Shown in pieces: positions 15,940-25,700 of a stretch of DNA of 64,000 nt; position 1 is the first letter of the stretch, and each line of letters opens with the position of its first letter. The DNA is taken from contig NZ_JAKSYE010000135.1 of assembly GCF_022829685.1 (NCBI RefSeq), positions 28,585-92,584 of the forward strand. The letters run 5' to 3'. The notes beneath the pieces were generated by a model. It searched no databases and was not told the origin of the DNA. It saw only the letters and a program-made list of their open reading frames with translations. Position numbers and translations under genes: made by a program. The DNA comes from Methylobacterium sp. E-045 (lineage in GTDB: Bacteria > Pseudomonadota > Alphaproteobacteria > Rhizobiales > Beijerinckiaceae).

Positions 15940-17682
15940 TTATGCAAGCAAATCCTCTAAATTCGCCTTGAGACTAGCAGCCCGCTCCGGGTAATCCGGG
16001 TGTCCAAGCACCGTTGCTTCTGAGAATTTACTGCCCGGAACCTTATTCTTCAGCCGCCTGAACACGGCCTTCCCCTTTGCCCCCTTCAAGGATCGGCTTT
16101 GGAACGCTGCCCATACATCGGCATTGGGTGGGCTTCCGCCTGCTTTGTACAATTCGCCATTGTGCGCAGCGCGTTGCGCGGCGAACTGTTCGGCTATCGG
16201 CGCCTGATCTTGGACAAGGACTTCGCTTATCCAGTTATTGCATGTACTCAACGGCTCTCCGGTCAGCGACGCTAGAAAAGCTGGGTCACAGAACTCGGCT
16301 TCTAAATCAGACTGATCTGTGACCCAAAGGCGGATACCATCGTCTGCGTAGTTGGCCTTCAACGCAACAACTTCGTCATCGGTGAGCGAGTCCCTGTCAC
16401 GATGCACCAGAATCTTGAACTTGTTGCCCAATGAAGCCCGCAACTCAATCGCCTCACTTTTACTAAGCAAGTGCTGATACCCACGGCCGGGCAATACGGT
16501 TACTCCGCGTTCGATTTCGGGCCATTGACGAACTAGCTTCTTCAAAAAATCGTTCTTAGCATCTTCACTAACGATGATGACCTTCTTGCCAAAGGCACCC
16601 CAACCTAATGCCAACTCGACAACTGACCGATCCTCGGTCTTTTTTTGGCCGTCAGCAAGCCAGACAACGTTTGTGTCCGCAGGCGCGCCCCTCACGATGA
16701 ATGGCGAATGCGTTGTCATAACTATCTTGATACCCTGCGCTCGCGCAATATTTAGCAGGCTCAAGGCTAACTTTTCCTGAACACTAGGATGTAAATGAAT
16801 ATCAGACTCGTCGACAAGTAATATCTTTGGATTGAACAGAAGTATGTAGCAAAATATTTGAATCAACTGTAGAAAACCTGTTCCCAACAACTCAAGTGGC
16901 ATTGATAGGCCGCTGATCTCGGCTTCGGCAGTTATATCAAAGTCTGTTGATCCATCAAATTTGACCTTAAGCTTAATCGCCCCGAGAAGCGGCTCAAGCC
17001 AGGACTCGATCTGGACAAGGTGCTCGGCTGACAATAAATCGAGAGCATTACGAAGATACACATTCGAGTCACCGAAGGAACAAGCCTTTAGAACTACGCG
17101 CTTAGAATTTTTTTGCTCAACATTAGGGATGCCAGAAATACCAGGTATGAATCCGCTAAAGAATGTTTCAGCCCCGCGAAATTGTGGGCGAACTTCTTCT
17201 GGTAGCTCTCCCTGGACTGATATACCAGCATTTCGCGCGGATCTCATTTCTAGATGCGCGGCAACCTCGGAACCTTCTCCATCTCGAAAAACGAAGAACA
17301 CCTTCGACGATGGGCTATCGGATCGGTTACCCCAAGGGGCTCCGTGGCCGAGCCGCCAGTATTCGTCCGACGGCAGATAATCGAGATCCGCCACACGAAC
17401 CATAGCAGTCGAACCTGCTCGAATTCGGTCAGCTTGGCGCATCAGACAGGATGCAAGGTGCAACGCCTGGAGTATCGATGATTTTCCGCTGCCGTTCGAT
17501 CCGACAAGAATGTTGAGATCGGCAAGAGGCAAATCGATGTTATCAATCCTCTTGAATTTTTCGATTCTGATCGATTCTAGCTGCACAGGGTTTCGCCTTT
17601 GATCAAGCCTGAAGGTGACTGTTTCACACCTCGCCGCCGCCGTGAATTGCGGCAAGCAGATAGCTGTGGACTTAGACGCCAT
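15940..17682 (-). CDS. OLD-family-like AAA ATPase with C-terminal TOPRIM-like region
   Basis: This 580-aa protein has an SMC/OLD-type ATPase domain. Walker A is GSNGSGKSS (61-69), Walker B is ILLVDESDIHLHP (287-299), and the switch His lies in TTHSP (323-327). After the ATPase, a strand with Glu373 (IIVSEDAKND) and an acidic HRDRDS motif (Asp429, Asp431) resemble the E...DxD metal site of TOPRIM nucleases. This is the OLD layout, known from P2 OLD and many anti-phage systems. The gene is AT-richer than its neighbours and sits alone between cobT and a TetR operon, so horizontal gain is likely. GTG 17586 would give a more family-like N-terminus. No partner gene (for example UvrD-like GajB) is adjacent. 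Confidence 0.85.
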   Translation of the reverse strand: MASKSTAICLPQFTAAARCETVTFRLDQRRNPVQLESIRIEKFKRIDNIDLPLADLNILVGSNGSGKSSILQALHLASCLMRQADRIRAGSTAMVRVADLDYLPSDEYWRLGHGAPWGNRSDSPSSKVFFVFRDGEGSEVAAHLEMRSARNAGISVQGELPEEVRPQFRGAETFFSGFIPGISGIPNVEQKNSKRVVLKACSFGDSNVYLRNALDLLSAEHLVQIESWLEPLLGAIKLKVKFDGSTDFDITAEAEISGLSMPLELLGTGFLQLIQIFCYILLFNPKILLVDESDIHLHPSVQEKLALSLLNIARAQGIKIVMTTHSPFIVRGAPADTNVVWLADGQKKTEDRSVVELALGWGAFGKKVIIVSEDAKNDFLKKLVRQWPEIERGVTVLPGRGYQHLLSKSEAIELRASLGNKFKILVHRDRDSLTDDEVVALKANYADDGIRLWVTDQSDLEAEFCDPAFLASLTGEPLSTCNNWISEVLVQDQAPIAEQFAAQRAAHNGELYKAGGSPPNADVWAAFQSRSLKGAKGKAVFRRLKNKVPGSKFSEATVLGHPDYPERAASLKANLEDLLA

Positions 17683-17813
17683 AGCGGCTTCTAGGCTTCG
17701 TAATCAGGCCGCTGAATAGCAGACACAAGCGCGAAGCCGACGCTGATGTCAGTCCAAGCGAGTGACTTCAGCCCACCCATTATGATTATTCCAGACGGGG
17801 ACCACCCCGCCGC

Positions 17814-18368
17814 CTACACCAGCCGCTGCTCCAACCGCCCCAGCATCCGCCCGAACACGGCCGGATCGTCGAGGGCGCGGGCGAGGACGAGGCCGCCCTG
17901 GATCGTCAGGACGGCGTCTTCGGACAACGATTCCGCCTCGGCGGCCGGGCGCCCGGCGCGGATCAGCGCCTGTGCCAGAGCCTCGCGCCAATCCCGGAAG
18001 TAGCCGGCGATCCGGTCCGCGAACCCGTCGCGTCCCTCGGTGAGGGCGAAGGCGCCCACGAGGCAGACTCTCCGGCCGGAGCGGAAATACGCGTCCGTCT
18101 CCGACAGCATCAGCCGGATCGCCGCCCGCGGATCGGGATCGTCGCGCAGCGGCGCGTAGATGCGCTCCTCGAACCAGCCTCCGATGGCGTCGAGGACGGC
18201 TTGCGCCATCTCGGCCTTGCCGCCGGGAAAGGCGTGGTAGAGGCTGCCCTTGCCGAGGCCGCAGCGGGCTCCGATGAGGGCGAGGCTCGCCCCCTCGTAG
18301 CCGTATTCGCGAAACACCTCGGCGATGGCGGGGAGCGCGTCCTCCCGCGCCCCCGGCTTTCTCGTCAT
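17814..18368 (-). CDS. TetR/AcrR family transcriptional repressor
   Basis: This 184-aa regulator has an N-terminal TetR HTH (FREYGYEGASLALIGARCGLGKGSLYHAFPGGKAEM, residues about 20-55) and an all-helical ligand-binding C-terminus. It follows the DUF1348 gene by 7 bp on the same strand, so the two form an operon. A perfect palindrome before DUF1348 (18873-18888) is the probable operator, which would make the operon autoregulated. The ligand is unknown. Confidence 0.92.
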   Translation of the reverse strand: MTRKPGAREDALPAIAEVFREYGYEGASLALIGARCGLGKGSLYHAFPGGKAEMAQAVLDAIGGWFEERIYAPLRDDPDPRAAIRLMLSETDAYFRSGRRVCLVGAFALTEGRDGFADRIAGYFRDWREALAQALIRAGRPAAEAESLSEDAVLTIQGGLVLARALDDPAVFGRMLGRLEQRLV

Positions 18369-18375
18369 GTTCCGG

Positions 18376-18849
18376 TCAGAGCCCGAGATCGGTGAGGCCG
18401 GGATGGTCGTCGGGGCGCGGCGCGCTCCGGTCCCAGTGGAACTTGCGCTCCGATTCGGAGATCGCGAGGTCGTTGATACTGGCGTGCCGCACCCGCATCA
18501 GGCCGTGGGCGTCGAACTCCCAGTTCTCGTTGCCGTAGGCGCGGAACCAGTCGCCGGCCGCATCGTGGAACTCGTAGGCGAAGCGCACGGCGATGCGGTC
18601 GTCGGTGAAGGCCCAGATCTCCTTGATCAGCCGGTATTCGTGCTCCCTGGCCCATTTCCGGGTCAGGAAATCGACGATGGCCGCGCGCCCCGAGAAGAAT
18701 TCCGAGCGGTTCCGCCAGCGGCTGTCCGCCGTGTAGGCCAGCGAGACCTTTTCGGGGTTGCAGCCGTTCCAGCCGTTCTCGGCGGCGCGGACCTTCTGGA
18801 TCGCGGTCTCGCGGGTGAAGGGGGGCAACGGCGGGCGGGATTCGGACAT
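18376..18849 (-). CDS. DUF1348 / NTF2-like protein
   Basis: This 157-aa protein belongs to the DUF1348 subgroup of NTF2-like folds, seen in FTRETAIQKVRAAENGWNGCNPEKVSLAYTADSRWRNR, FLTRKW..EHEYRLIKEIWAFTDDRIAVRFAYE, and the C-terminal RHASINDL segment. Such proteins often sit with TetR regulators and may detoxify or bind small molecules; the activity is not known. ATG 18849 has an AGGAG site 8-9 nt upstream. It is transcribed first, ahead of the TetR gene. Confidence 0.9.
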   Translation of the reverse strand: MSESRPPLPPFTRETAIQKVRAAENGWNGCNPEKVSLAYTADSRWRNRSEFFSGRAAIVDFLTRKWAREHEYRLIKEIWAFTDDRIAVRFAYEFHDAAGDWFRAYGNENWEFDAHGLMRVRHASINDLAISESERKFHWDRSAPRPDDHPGLTDLGL

Positions 18850-18872
18850 CGATTCGGTCTCCTGCGATGATC

Positions 18873-18888
18873 TGTACCGATCGGTACA
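18873..18888. promoter_or_regulatory. 16-bp palindromic TetR operator
   Basis: TGTACCGATCGGTACA is a perfect inverted repeat 24 nt before the DUF1348 start codon. This is the size and symmetry expected for a TetR dimer site, and a TetR gene is the second gene of the operon. It overlaps the region where the promoter must lie. Confidence 0.75.
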
Positions 18889-18938
18889 AAGAGCAGCGAC
18901 GCCGGTCAAGGCGTGTGACCGTTCAGGCGTGGGACCGT

Positions 18939-19868
18939 TCAGGCGTGGCCGAGGATCGCGAGCCAGGCGATGGTCGTCGCGGCGGCGAGCAGGGTCGAGA
19001 GCATGACGGCGGCGGCGATCAGACCCGTCTCGGTCTTGTAGCGCGCGGCCAGCAGGTAGGAGTTGATGCCCACGGGCATCGCCGCGAACAGGGTGGCGAC
19101 CCCGGCATAGGCGGGCGGCATCGTGAAGACGTGGAAGGCCAGCACCCAGACCGCCAGGGGATGCAGGACGAGTTTCAAGGTGGTCACCACCATGGCGCCG
19201 GGCAGGTCGTGCAGCACCCGGTAGCGCACGAGGCCGGCGCCCAGCGCGATCAGCGCACAGGTGGAGGCGGTACCGGCCAGCGCATCGATCAGCGACTTGA
19301 CCATCCCGCCCGGCGCGAGGCCGACGCTCTTCAGGGTGAGGCCGATCATGAGCGACAGGAAGATCGGGTTGCGGAAGAGGACGAGGCCGAGCCCCTTCAT
19401 CCGCTGGAGGACCGATTGCTGTCCGTCCGATTCGATGAGGAAGGTGGCGCAGCCCATCATCAGCGGCAGGTGGACGGCCAGCAGCATGAAGAGCGGGAAG
19501 GCGCCCGCGTCGCCATAGGCCTGCAGGATCATCGGCACGCCGATGAAGATGGTGTTCGACTGGCTCGCCGCGAATCCGTGCAGGATCGCCCCCGTCCGCC
19601 CGACGCCCTCGCGGCGCAGGCCGATCAGCGATCCGACGAGCCAGGACAGGCCGGCGCCGCCGAAATAGCTGAACCAGTACGACCAGGTGATCTCGCCGGT
19701 GAGACCCGGCCGGGTCAGCGTCGCGATGATGAGGGCCGGTACCGCGATGGCGAAGACGTATTCGGAGAGGCCGTCGCTGACCTTCTCGGACAGGAACCCG
19801 GCGAGGGCCGCCACCCAGCCGATGAGGATCAGCCCGAAGATCGGGGCGATGAGCGACAGCACGGTCAT
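18939..19868 (-). CDS. AEC family transporter (auxin efflux carrier-type)
   Basis: This 309-aa integral membrane protein has about ten hydrophobic helices. The AEC pattern is present: an N-terminal PIFGLILIGWVAALAGFL helix pair, AASQSNTIFIGVPMILQAYG in the middle (the conserved N..fiG.P motif), LRNPIFLSL-like text near residue 165, and P.GINSYLLAARYKTE near residue 275. Family members export or take up malate and other organic acids. The substrate here cannot be assigned. It is a single gene, not obviously part of the TetR operon. Confidence 0.92.
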   Translation of the reverse strand: MTVLSLIAPIFGLILIGWVAALAGFLSEKVSDGLSEYVFAIAVPALIIATLTRPGLTGEITWSYWFSYFGGAGLSWLVGSLIGLRREGVGRTGAILHGFAASQSNTIFIGVPMILQAYGDAGAFPLFMLLAVHLPLMMGCATFLIESDGQQSVLQRMKGLGLVLFRNPIFLSLMIGLTLKSVGLAPGGMVKSLIDALAGTASTCALIALGAGLVRYRVLHDLPGAMVVTTLKLVLHPLAVWVLAFHVFTMPPAYAGVATLFAAMPVGINSYLLAARYKTETGLIAAAVMLSTLLAAATTIAWLAILGHA

Positions 19869-19906
19869 CGGGGAGAGCCGGAGAGCGGAGAAGTCGGAAT
19901 CAACGC

Positions 19907-19945
19907 GAACGGCCGCCGCATGCGTGGTGCATACGGCGGCCGTTC
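19907..19945 (-). terminator. Hairpin between rpmB and the AEC transporter gene
   Basis: Perfect 12-bp arms GAACGGCCGCCG / CGGCGGCCGTTC (19907-19918 and 19934-19945) enclose 15 nt. It lies about 65 bp beyond the rpmB stop on the minus strand. A T-run is lacking, so it may act as an RNA-stabilising structure or a Rho-dependent end. Confidence 0.5.
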
Positions 19946-20010
19946 GAAATCAGAATGAGACGTCGAGCGTGATCGAAGCGGGCTCTCGCCGGCGCTTCGA
20001 TATCGCACCC

Positions 20011-20316
20011 TCAGGCGGCGGCCGGGGTCTCGACTTCGGCGAGCTTCTTGTGAAGCTCGCGCTTGATCAGGCGGGCCGTCTGCGACAGCTCGATCTCGCG
20101 GGCCTTGATGAGGAAGGCGTCGAGGCCACCGCGGTGCTCCACCGAGCGCAGGGCGTGGGCCGTGACGCGCAGGCGGACCCGGCGCTTCAGGGCGTCCGAC
20201 TGCAGGGTGACCTGGCACAGGTTCGGCAGGAACCGGCACTTGGTCTTACGGTTCGAGTGGCTCACGAGGTGGCCGGTCTGCACGGCTTTGCCCGTGAGTT
20301 CGCAACGGCGCGACAT
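20011..20316 (-). CDS. rpmB: 50S ribosomal protein L28
   Basis: This 101-aa protein is L28 of the large ribosomal subunit. The N-terminus is MSRRCELTGKAVQTGHLVSHSNRKTKCRFLPNL, followed by the L28 signature VTLQSDALKRRVRLRVTAHALRSVE. The Lys/Arg-rich C-terminal helix is normal for alphaproteobacteria. It is monocistronic in this window. Confidence 0.98.
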   Translation of the reverse strand: MSRRCELTGKAVQTGHLVSHSNRKTKCRFLPNLCQVTLQSDALKRRVRLRVTAHALRSVEHRGGLDAFLIKAREIELSQTARLIKRELHKKLAEVETPAAA

Positions 20317-20652
20317 TGATCTAATTCCCGTCTCGTTCCGCGTGTGATCGGGCGATGGCGGAAGGCCGGTCGCAACGCGCCACGGGCCTCACGCACGCCA
20401 AACTCCGATCGAGCGGCGTCTCATTGAAGGCGCGAGCCTATAGGGGAGCGACAGGGTATCCGTCAAGGGCGGGGCTGCGTTTTGCCCATCGGAATAGCCG
20501 TGCGCCGAGGCGGGCGCGGCGGCCGTCACGAGGCCGCGCGCCACGTCATCCATACGATGTGTTAACCACGAGCGGAGACCATGGCGGAACAATGCCGCCC
20601 GGTCCCTTGTGCCGTACGGCTCCAAGCCCTGGAACCTCAGAGCCTCAATACC

Positions 20653-21570
20653 ATGTGCGCCACGCGCTTCCTCCGCGCCAGCCTCCTCGCCGCCCTCGGC
20701 GTGATTCCCGCCTCCGAGGGATTCGCGCGGCCCCGGGTTACCTCTGCCAAGGTTACCTCTGCCCGCTCCGCCGCCCCGGCGACGGTCACCGTCGATTACG
20801 CCATCGCGCTCGCGGGCATCCCCATCGGCACCGCGCAGGTCTCGGGCCAGTTCGAGAGCGCGCGCTACCGCATGGACGTCTCGGCCCGGCTCACCGGCCT
20901 CGTCGGCGCGGTGACCGGGGGCATGGGCTCGGCCCGCGCCAGCGGCCTCATCGCCGAGGGACCGCAGCCCAGCGCCTTCGCCATCTCCACCAAGACCTCG
21001 AATTCCGGCATCGCCGTGCGGATGGCGCTGGCGCGCGGCAACGTCACCCAATCGGAGGTGACGCCGCCCCTCGTCGACATGGGCGATCGCGTGCCGGTGA
21101 CCCCGGCCAACAAGCGCGGCATCGTCGATCCGGCGAGCGCCCTGATGATGCCGGCGGTGAGCCGGGGCGAGCTCACCGACCAGGCCAATTGCAACCGCAC
21201 CATCCCGGTCTTCGATGGCGCGACGCGCTTCAACGTGGTGCTCAGCTACGGCGAGACGCGCACCGTCGAGAAGCCGGGCTATGCCGGCCCCGTCCTCGTC
21301 TGCAACGCCCGCTACCAGGCCATCGCCGGGCACCGCCCCGACCGGCCCGGCGTGAAGTTCATGGAGGACAACCGCGACATGTCGGTGTGGCTCGCCCCCG
21401 TGGAGGGCACCCGGGTGCTGCTGCCGGTGCGCATCGCCGTGCGCACGACGCTCGGCACCAACATCATCGAGGCGACCCGGTGGAACCGCGTCGGAGCCCA
21501 GACCGTGACCGCTCAAGCCGGAGGGCAGGCGGCGGGCCCGGTGGTCCAGGCGACCCTGGTCGATCAATAG
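20653..21570 (+). CDS. DUF3108 family exported protein
   Basis: This 305-aa protein starts with a signal peptide (MCATRFLRASLLAALGVIPASEGFA) and is predicted periplasmic. The mature part matches DUF3108: VDYAIALAGIPIGTAQVSGQFE near residue 50, the STKTSNSGIAVRMALA strand, and the C-terminal DNRDMSVWLAP...LLPVRIAVRTTLGTNIIEATRW. DUF3108 proteins are beta-rich and probably envelope-associated. ATG 20653 was chosen because it begins the signal peptide; the longer frame from 20581 would bury it. Confidence 0.88.
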   Translation: MCATRFLRASLLAALGVIPASEGFARPRVTSAKVTSARSAAPATVTVDYAIALAGIPIGTAQVSGQFESARYRMDVSARLTGLVGAVTGGMGSARASGLIAEGPQPSAFAISTKTSNSGIAVRMALARGNVTQSEVTPPLVDMGDRVPVTPANKRGIVDPASALMMPAVSRGELTDQANCNRTIPVFDGATRFNVVLSYGETRTVEKPGYAGPVLVCNARYQAIAGHRPDRPGVKFMEDNRDMSVWLAPVEGTRVLLPVRIAVRTTLGTNIIEATRWNRVGAQTVTAQAGGQAAGPVVQATLVDQ

Positions 21571-21608
21571 AGGCGGCTCCGGCCGGCCGGACGGGAATCG
21601 TCTGAACA

Positions 21609-22163
21609 ATGGGCGGGCAGGGCGTGGACGAACAGGTCGACATCGCGGTCTCGCGCCTTCGCTCGGCGGGGCTGTTCCTCCTCGCCGTCGGGTTCACCGC
21701 CACCGCCGCATGGATGCTCCATGCGCGGCCCGAGATACGGGGGCATGCCATGGCGCCCGGCGGCTACACCGAATTCATGCTGTGGCTCGGCCTGATCTTC
21801 TTCGGCGCGGCCAGCCTCGTCGGCGCGCCCCGGATGTTCCGCTCGGGCACGATGGTGTCCGTCGGCCGCCGGGGGATCTTCGACCGGCGCCTGTCGACGG
21901 ACTGGATCCCGTGGGACGCGATCGAGGACATCCGGTCGATCACGGTGGGGCGCCAGCGCTTCATCGCCCTGCGGCTCGTTCCGGAACGCGCGGGCGGGCT
22001 GCCGCTTCTCCCCCGGCGACGGATGGGCGCACGTTTCGCAGGCCTCGGCGCGAACGGCTACGCGCTCGGCGCCAACGACCTGGAGGGCGGCTTCGCGGCC
22101 CTTCAGGACGCCCTGTCGCGCGCGTCAGCCTGGCGCGATCCTCCCGGGCTCGGACATCGCTGA
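21609..22163 (+). CDS. Membrane protein with PH-like C-terminal domain (STM3941-like)
   Basis: This 184-aa protein has two N-terminal transmembrane helices (about residues 20-37 and 58-75). A soluble part follows with FDRRLSTDWIPWDAIEDIRSITVGRQRFIALRLVPE, which resembles the STM3941/PH-like small-molecule domain found after two helices. The function is unknown. Its stop overlaps the start of the next gene (TGATG), so the two are translationally coupled. Confidence 0.75.
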   Translation: MGGQGVDEQVDIAVSRLRSAGLFLLAVGFTATAAWMLHARPEIRGHAMAPGGYTEFMLWLGLIFFGAASLVGAPRMFRSGTMVSVGRRGIFDRRLSTDWIPWDAIEDIRSITVGRQRFIALRLVPERAGGLPLLPRRRMGARFAGLGANGYALGANDLEGGFAALQDALSRASAWRDPPGLGHR

Positions 22164-22507
22164 TGCGCCACTCCCTCCTCATCCTCGGCGGATGTCTCCT
22201 CGGCCTGTCCGCCGCCGGAGCCGGCCATGCCGGCGAACTCGGCAGCGATCTCTCGCCTTGCGGGGGCGATGCCTATTCCTCCGCCGAGGTGACCGAGGGC
22301 CGGCCGCCCCGGCGCGGACCCCTCGTCGCCATTCCCGACACGCTCTGCGCCGATCTCGCGCCGCAGCAGCCGGCGAACCCGGTGGAGATCTACGTCGATC
22401 CTTATGGATACCGGGGCGGTGGCTATCGGGGCGGTGGCGCCCCATATGGCGGTGAGACGCAGCGTGGGGTCCGGCCGCCCAGCCGGCCCCTGCGCAGCGA
22501 CGACTGA
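22163..22507 (+). CDS. Small exported hypothetical protein with GYRGGG repeat
   Basis: This 114-aa protein has a clear signal peptide (MRHSLLILGGCLLGLSAAGAGHA) and a short mature part. The mature part has Cys residues near positions 33 and 62 and a Gly/Tyr repeat (YRGGGYRGGGAPYGG) near residue 88. I do not recognise it. The start ATG overlaps the upstream stop. Confidence 0.7.
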   Translation: MRHSLLILGGCLLGLSAAGAGHAGELGSDLSPCGGDAYSSAEVTEGRPPRRGPLVAIPDTLCADLAPQQPANPVEIYVDPYGYRGGGYRGGGAPYGGETQRGVRPPSRPLRSDD

Positions 22508-22702
22508 TACCAAGCGGCACCGATCCCGACCGATGGCCGGGATCGGCGCGTTCGGCGGACGCCCGCCGCCGTGCGGTCGCGCGGGCAGACGAGGATGAGG
22601 CCTCCTCATCATCGTCTGGTATAAGATCGGGCGGCCTCATCCACGGGCCGCGCCAAGAACCTGCCGCCGGCTTTCTCGGCCGAAGGGACCAGCCCCTCGC
22701 AC

Positions 22703-25700
22703 ATGACGCGCCGCTCCCTCCCCCCGCAGGCCCGCTCGCGCGGCGTCACGGCGGTGCTCGGGCCGACCAATACCGGCAAGACCCATCTCGCCATCGAGCG
22801 GATGCTCGCGCATCCCACGGGGATGATCGGGCTGCCCCTGCGCCTCCTGGCGCGGGAGGTCTATTTGCGCGTCGTCGCGCGGGTGGGGGCGGAGCACGTC
22901 GCCCTCGTCACCGGCGAGGAGAAGATCAAGCCGGACCGGCCGCGCTACTGGATCTCCACTATCGAGGCGATGCCGCGCGACCTCGAGGTCGCGTTTGTGG
23001 CCATCGACGAGATCCAGCTCGCCGCCGACATGGACCGCGGCTACGTCTTCACCGACCGCCTGCTGCACCAGCGCGGGCGCGAGGAGACGCTGCTCATCGG
23101 CTCCTCCACCATGCTACCCCTGGTGCAGTCGCTGATTCCCGGCGTGCACACCACCACCCGCCCGCGCCTCTCGAAACTGACCTATGCCGGCGAGAAGAAG
23201 CTCGGGCGGCTGCCCCGGCGCACGGCCATCGTCGCCTTCTCGGCCGAGGAGGTCTACGCCATCGCCGAGCTGATCCGGCGCCAGCGCGGCGGGGCCGCCG
23301 TGGTGCTCGGCGCGCTCTCGCCGCGCACCCGCAACGCCCAGGTGGAGCTCTACCAGTCGGGGGACGTCGATTATCTCATCGCCACCGACGCAGTGGGGAT
23401 GGGCCTCAACCTCGACGTCGACCACGTCGCCTTCGCGGCCAACTGGAAATACGACGGCACGCGCTTCCGCAGGCTGACGCCCCCCGAGATGGGGCAGATC
23501 GCGGGCCGGGCCGGTCGCCACCTCTCGGACGGCACCTTCGGCTCGACGGGACGCTGCGCCCCGTTCGAGCCCGAGATGATCGAGGCCCTGGAGAGCCACG
23601 ATTTCGAGCCCCTGCGGGTGCTGCAATGGCGCAACCCCGACCTCGACTTCTCCTCGCTGCGAGCCCTTCAGGAGAGCCTAGACGCGCATCCCAACGAGAA
23701 GGGGCTGACCCGCGCGCCCATGGGCGAGGACCAGTCGGCCCTCGAAATCCTGATGCGCGAGGACGACATCCGCGACATCGCCACCAATCCGACGGTGGTG
23801 CGCCGCCTGTGGGACACCTGCGGCGTGCCCGATTACCGCAAGGTCCACCCCCAGACCCATGCGGATCTCGTGGCCCAGCTGTTCCGCTTCCTCATGCGGG
23901 GCATGGCCGGGCGCATTCCCAACGACTGGTTCGCCAAGCACGTGGCGATGATCGACCGCACCGACGGCGACATCGACGCCCTGTCCCAGCGCATCGCGCA
24001 GGGGCGAACCTGGACCTTCGTCGCCAACCGGCCCGATTGGCTGATTGATCCCGTCCATTGGCAGGGCGAGACACGTCGGGTAGAGGACAGACTGTCTGAC
24101 GCCCTGCACGAGCGCCTTGCGAGCCGTTTCGTCGATCGGCGCACCAGCGTCCTGATGCGGCGCCTGAGAGAGAATACGATGTTGGAAGCTGAGATCACCG
24201 CCGGCGGGGACGTTACCGTCGAGGGCCAGCATGTCGGCCATCTGCACGGGTTCCAGTTCGTGGCCGACCCGGGCGCGGAAGGCCACGAGGCCAAGACCCT
24301 GCGCAGTGCCGCCGAAAAGGCGCTCGGCGGCGAGATCGAGGCGCGCGCCGAGCGCTTCTCGGCCGCGGCGGATTCGTCCCTGGTCCTGTCCCATGACGGC
24401 ATCATCCGCTGGACCGGAGACCCGGTCGCCAAGCTGACGCCGGGCGACAAGCTGTTCGAGCCGCATGTGCGGCTGCTGGCCGACGAGCAGCTCACCGGCC
24501 CGGCCCGCGACAAGGTCGAGACCCGGCTGGTCGCCTGGCTCAAGGCCTATGTGGTCCGCCTCCTCGGCCCGCTGATCGAGATCGAGACGGCGGCCGACCT
24601 CGTGGGCCTGTCGAAGGGCATCGGCTACCAGGTGGTCGAATCCCTCGGCGTCCTGGAACGCTCGAAGGTGATGCACGAGATGCGCACCCTCGACCAGGAA
24701 GGACGCGGGGCGCTGCGCCGCCACGGGGTCCGCTTCGGCGCCTATCACATCTTCCTGCCGGCCCTGCTCAAGCCGGCGCCCCGCACCCTCGCCGCCCAGC
24801 TCTGGGCGCTGAAGAACGGCGGCCTCGACCAGCGCGGCCTCGACGAGATCGCGCATCTGGCCGGCTCCGGCCGCACCTCGATCAAGGTCGATCCGGAGAT
24901 CGCCAAGGGCCTGTACCGCGCCGCCGGCTTCCGCGTCTGCGGCGAGCGCGCCGTGCGCGTCGACATCCTGGAGCGCCTCGCCGACCTGATCCGCCCGGCG
25001 GTGACCTATGTGCCCGGCACCACCCCCGGCGAGGCCCCGGCCGGCACCGCCGACGGCGATGCCTTCGTCGCCACCGTGGGGATGACCTCCCTCGTGGGCT
25101 GTTCGGGCGAGGATTTCGGATCGATCCTGAAATCCCTCGGCTACGTCGCCGAGAGCCGCCCCGGTCCGGCCATCACCGTGCCGCTGCGTCCCGCCGCCGC
25201 GACCCAGCCCATCGCCCCGGCGACCGCCTCCACCGACGAGGCGGCGACGGCGTCCGAGGAGGCCGCACCCGCGACCGACGACGGGGCCGAGCCCGAAAAC
25301 GACGCCAAGCCTGAAAACGAGGCCAAGCCTGAAGGCGACATAACGTCCGACGGCGAGACCAAGCCCGAAGGCGAGACAGCCTCCGAAAACGAGCCGACCT
25401 CCGAAAACGAGACCTCGCCCGACACCGCCGAGCCCGTGGCGGAAGGCGTGCCCGATCCCGAGGTCGTGTCCTCCGAAGCCGCCCCGTCCGAGACCGGCAC
25501 CGTCGAGGCGGAGCAGGGACCGGCCGTCGCCGAGGCACCTGCGGATGCCGCCGCGGAGCCCGAGGCGGCCCCCGTCCCCGTGGCGGAATCCGCGTCCCTC
25601 GCCGGCATCGAGCCGGACGCGGCCGAGACCGCCGCGGATGCCGCCTCGCCCGAACCGGTGCTGGTGGAGATCTGGCGTCTCCAGCGGCATCAGCGCAGTT

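Noticed and set aside
18867..19958. A 363-codon plus-strand frame rich in Gln, Arg and Glu
   Set aside because: It is the mirror of the AEC transporter gene, whose hydrophobic codons on the minus strand read as charged residues on the plus strand.
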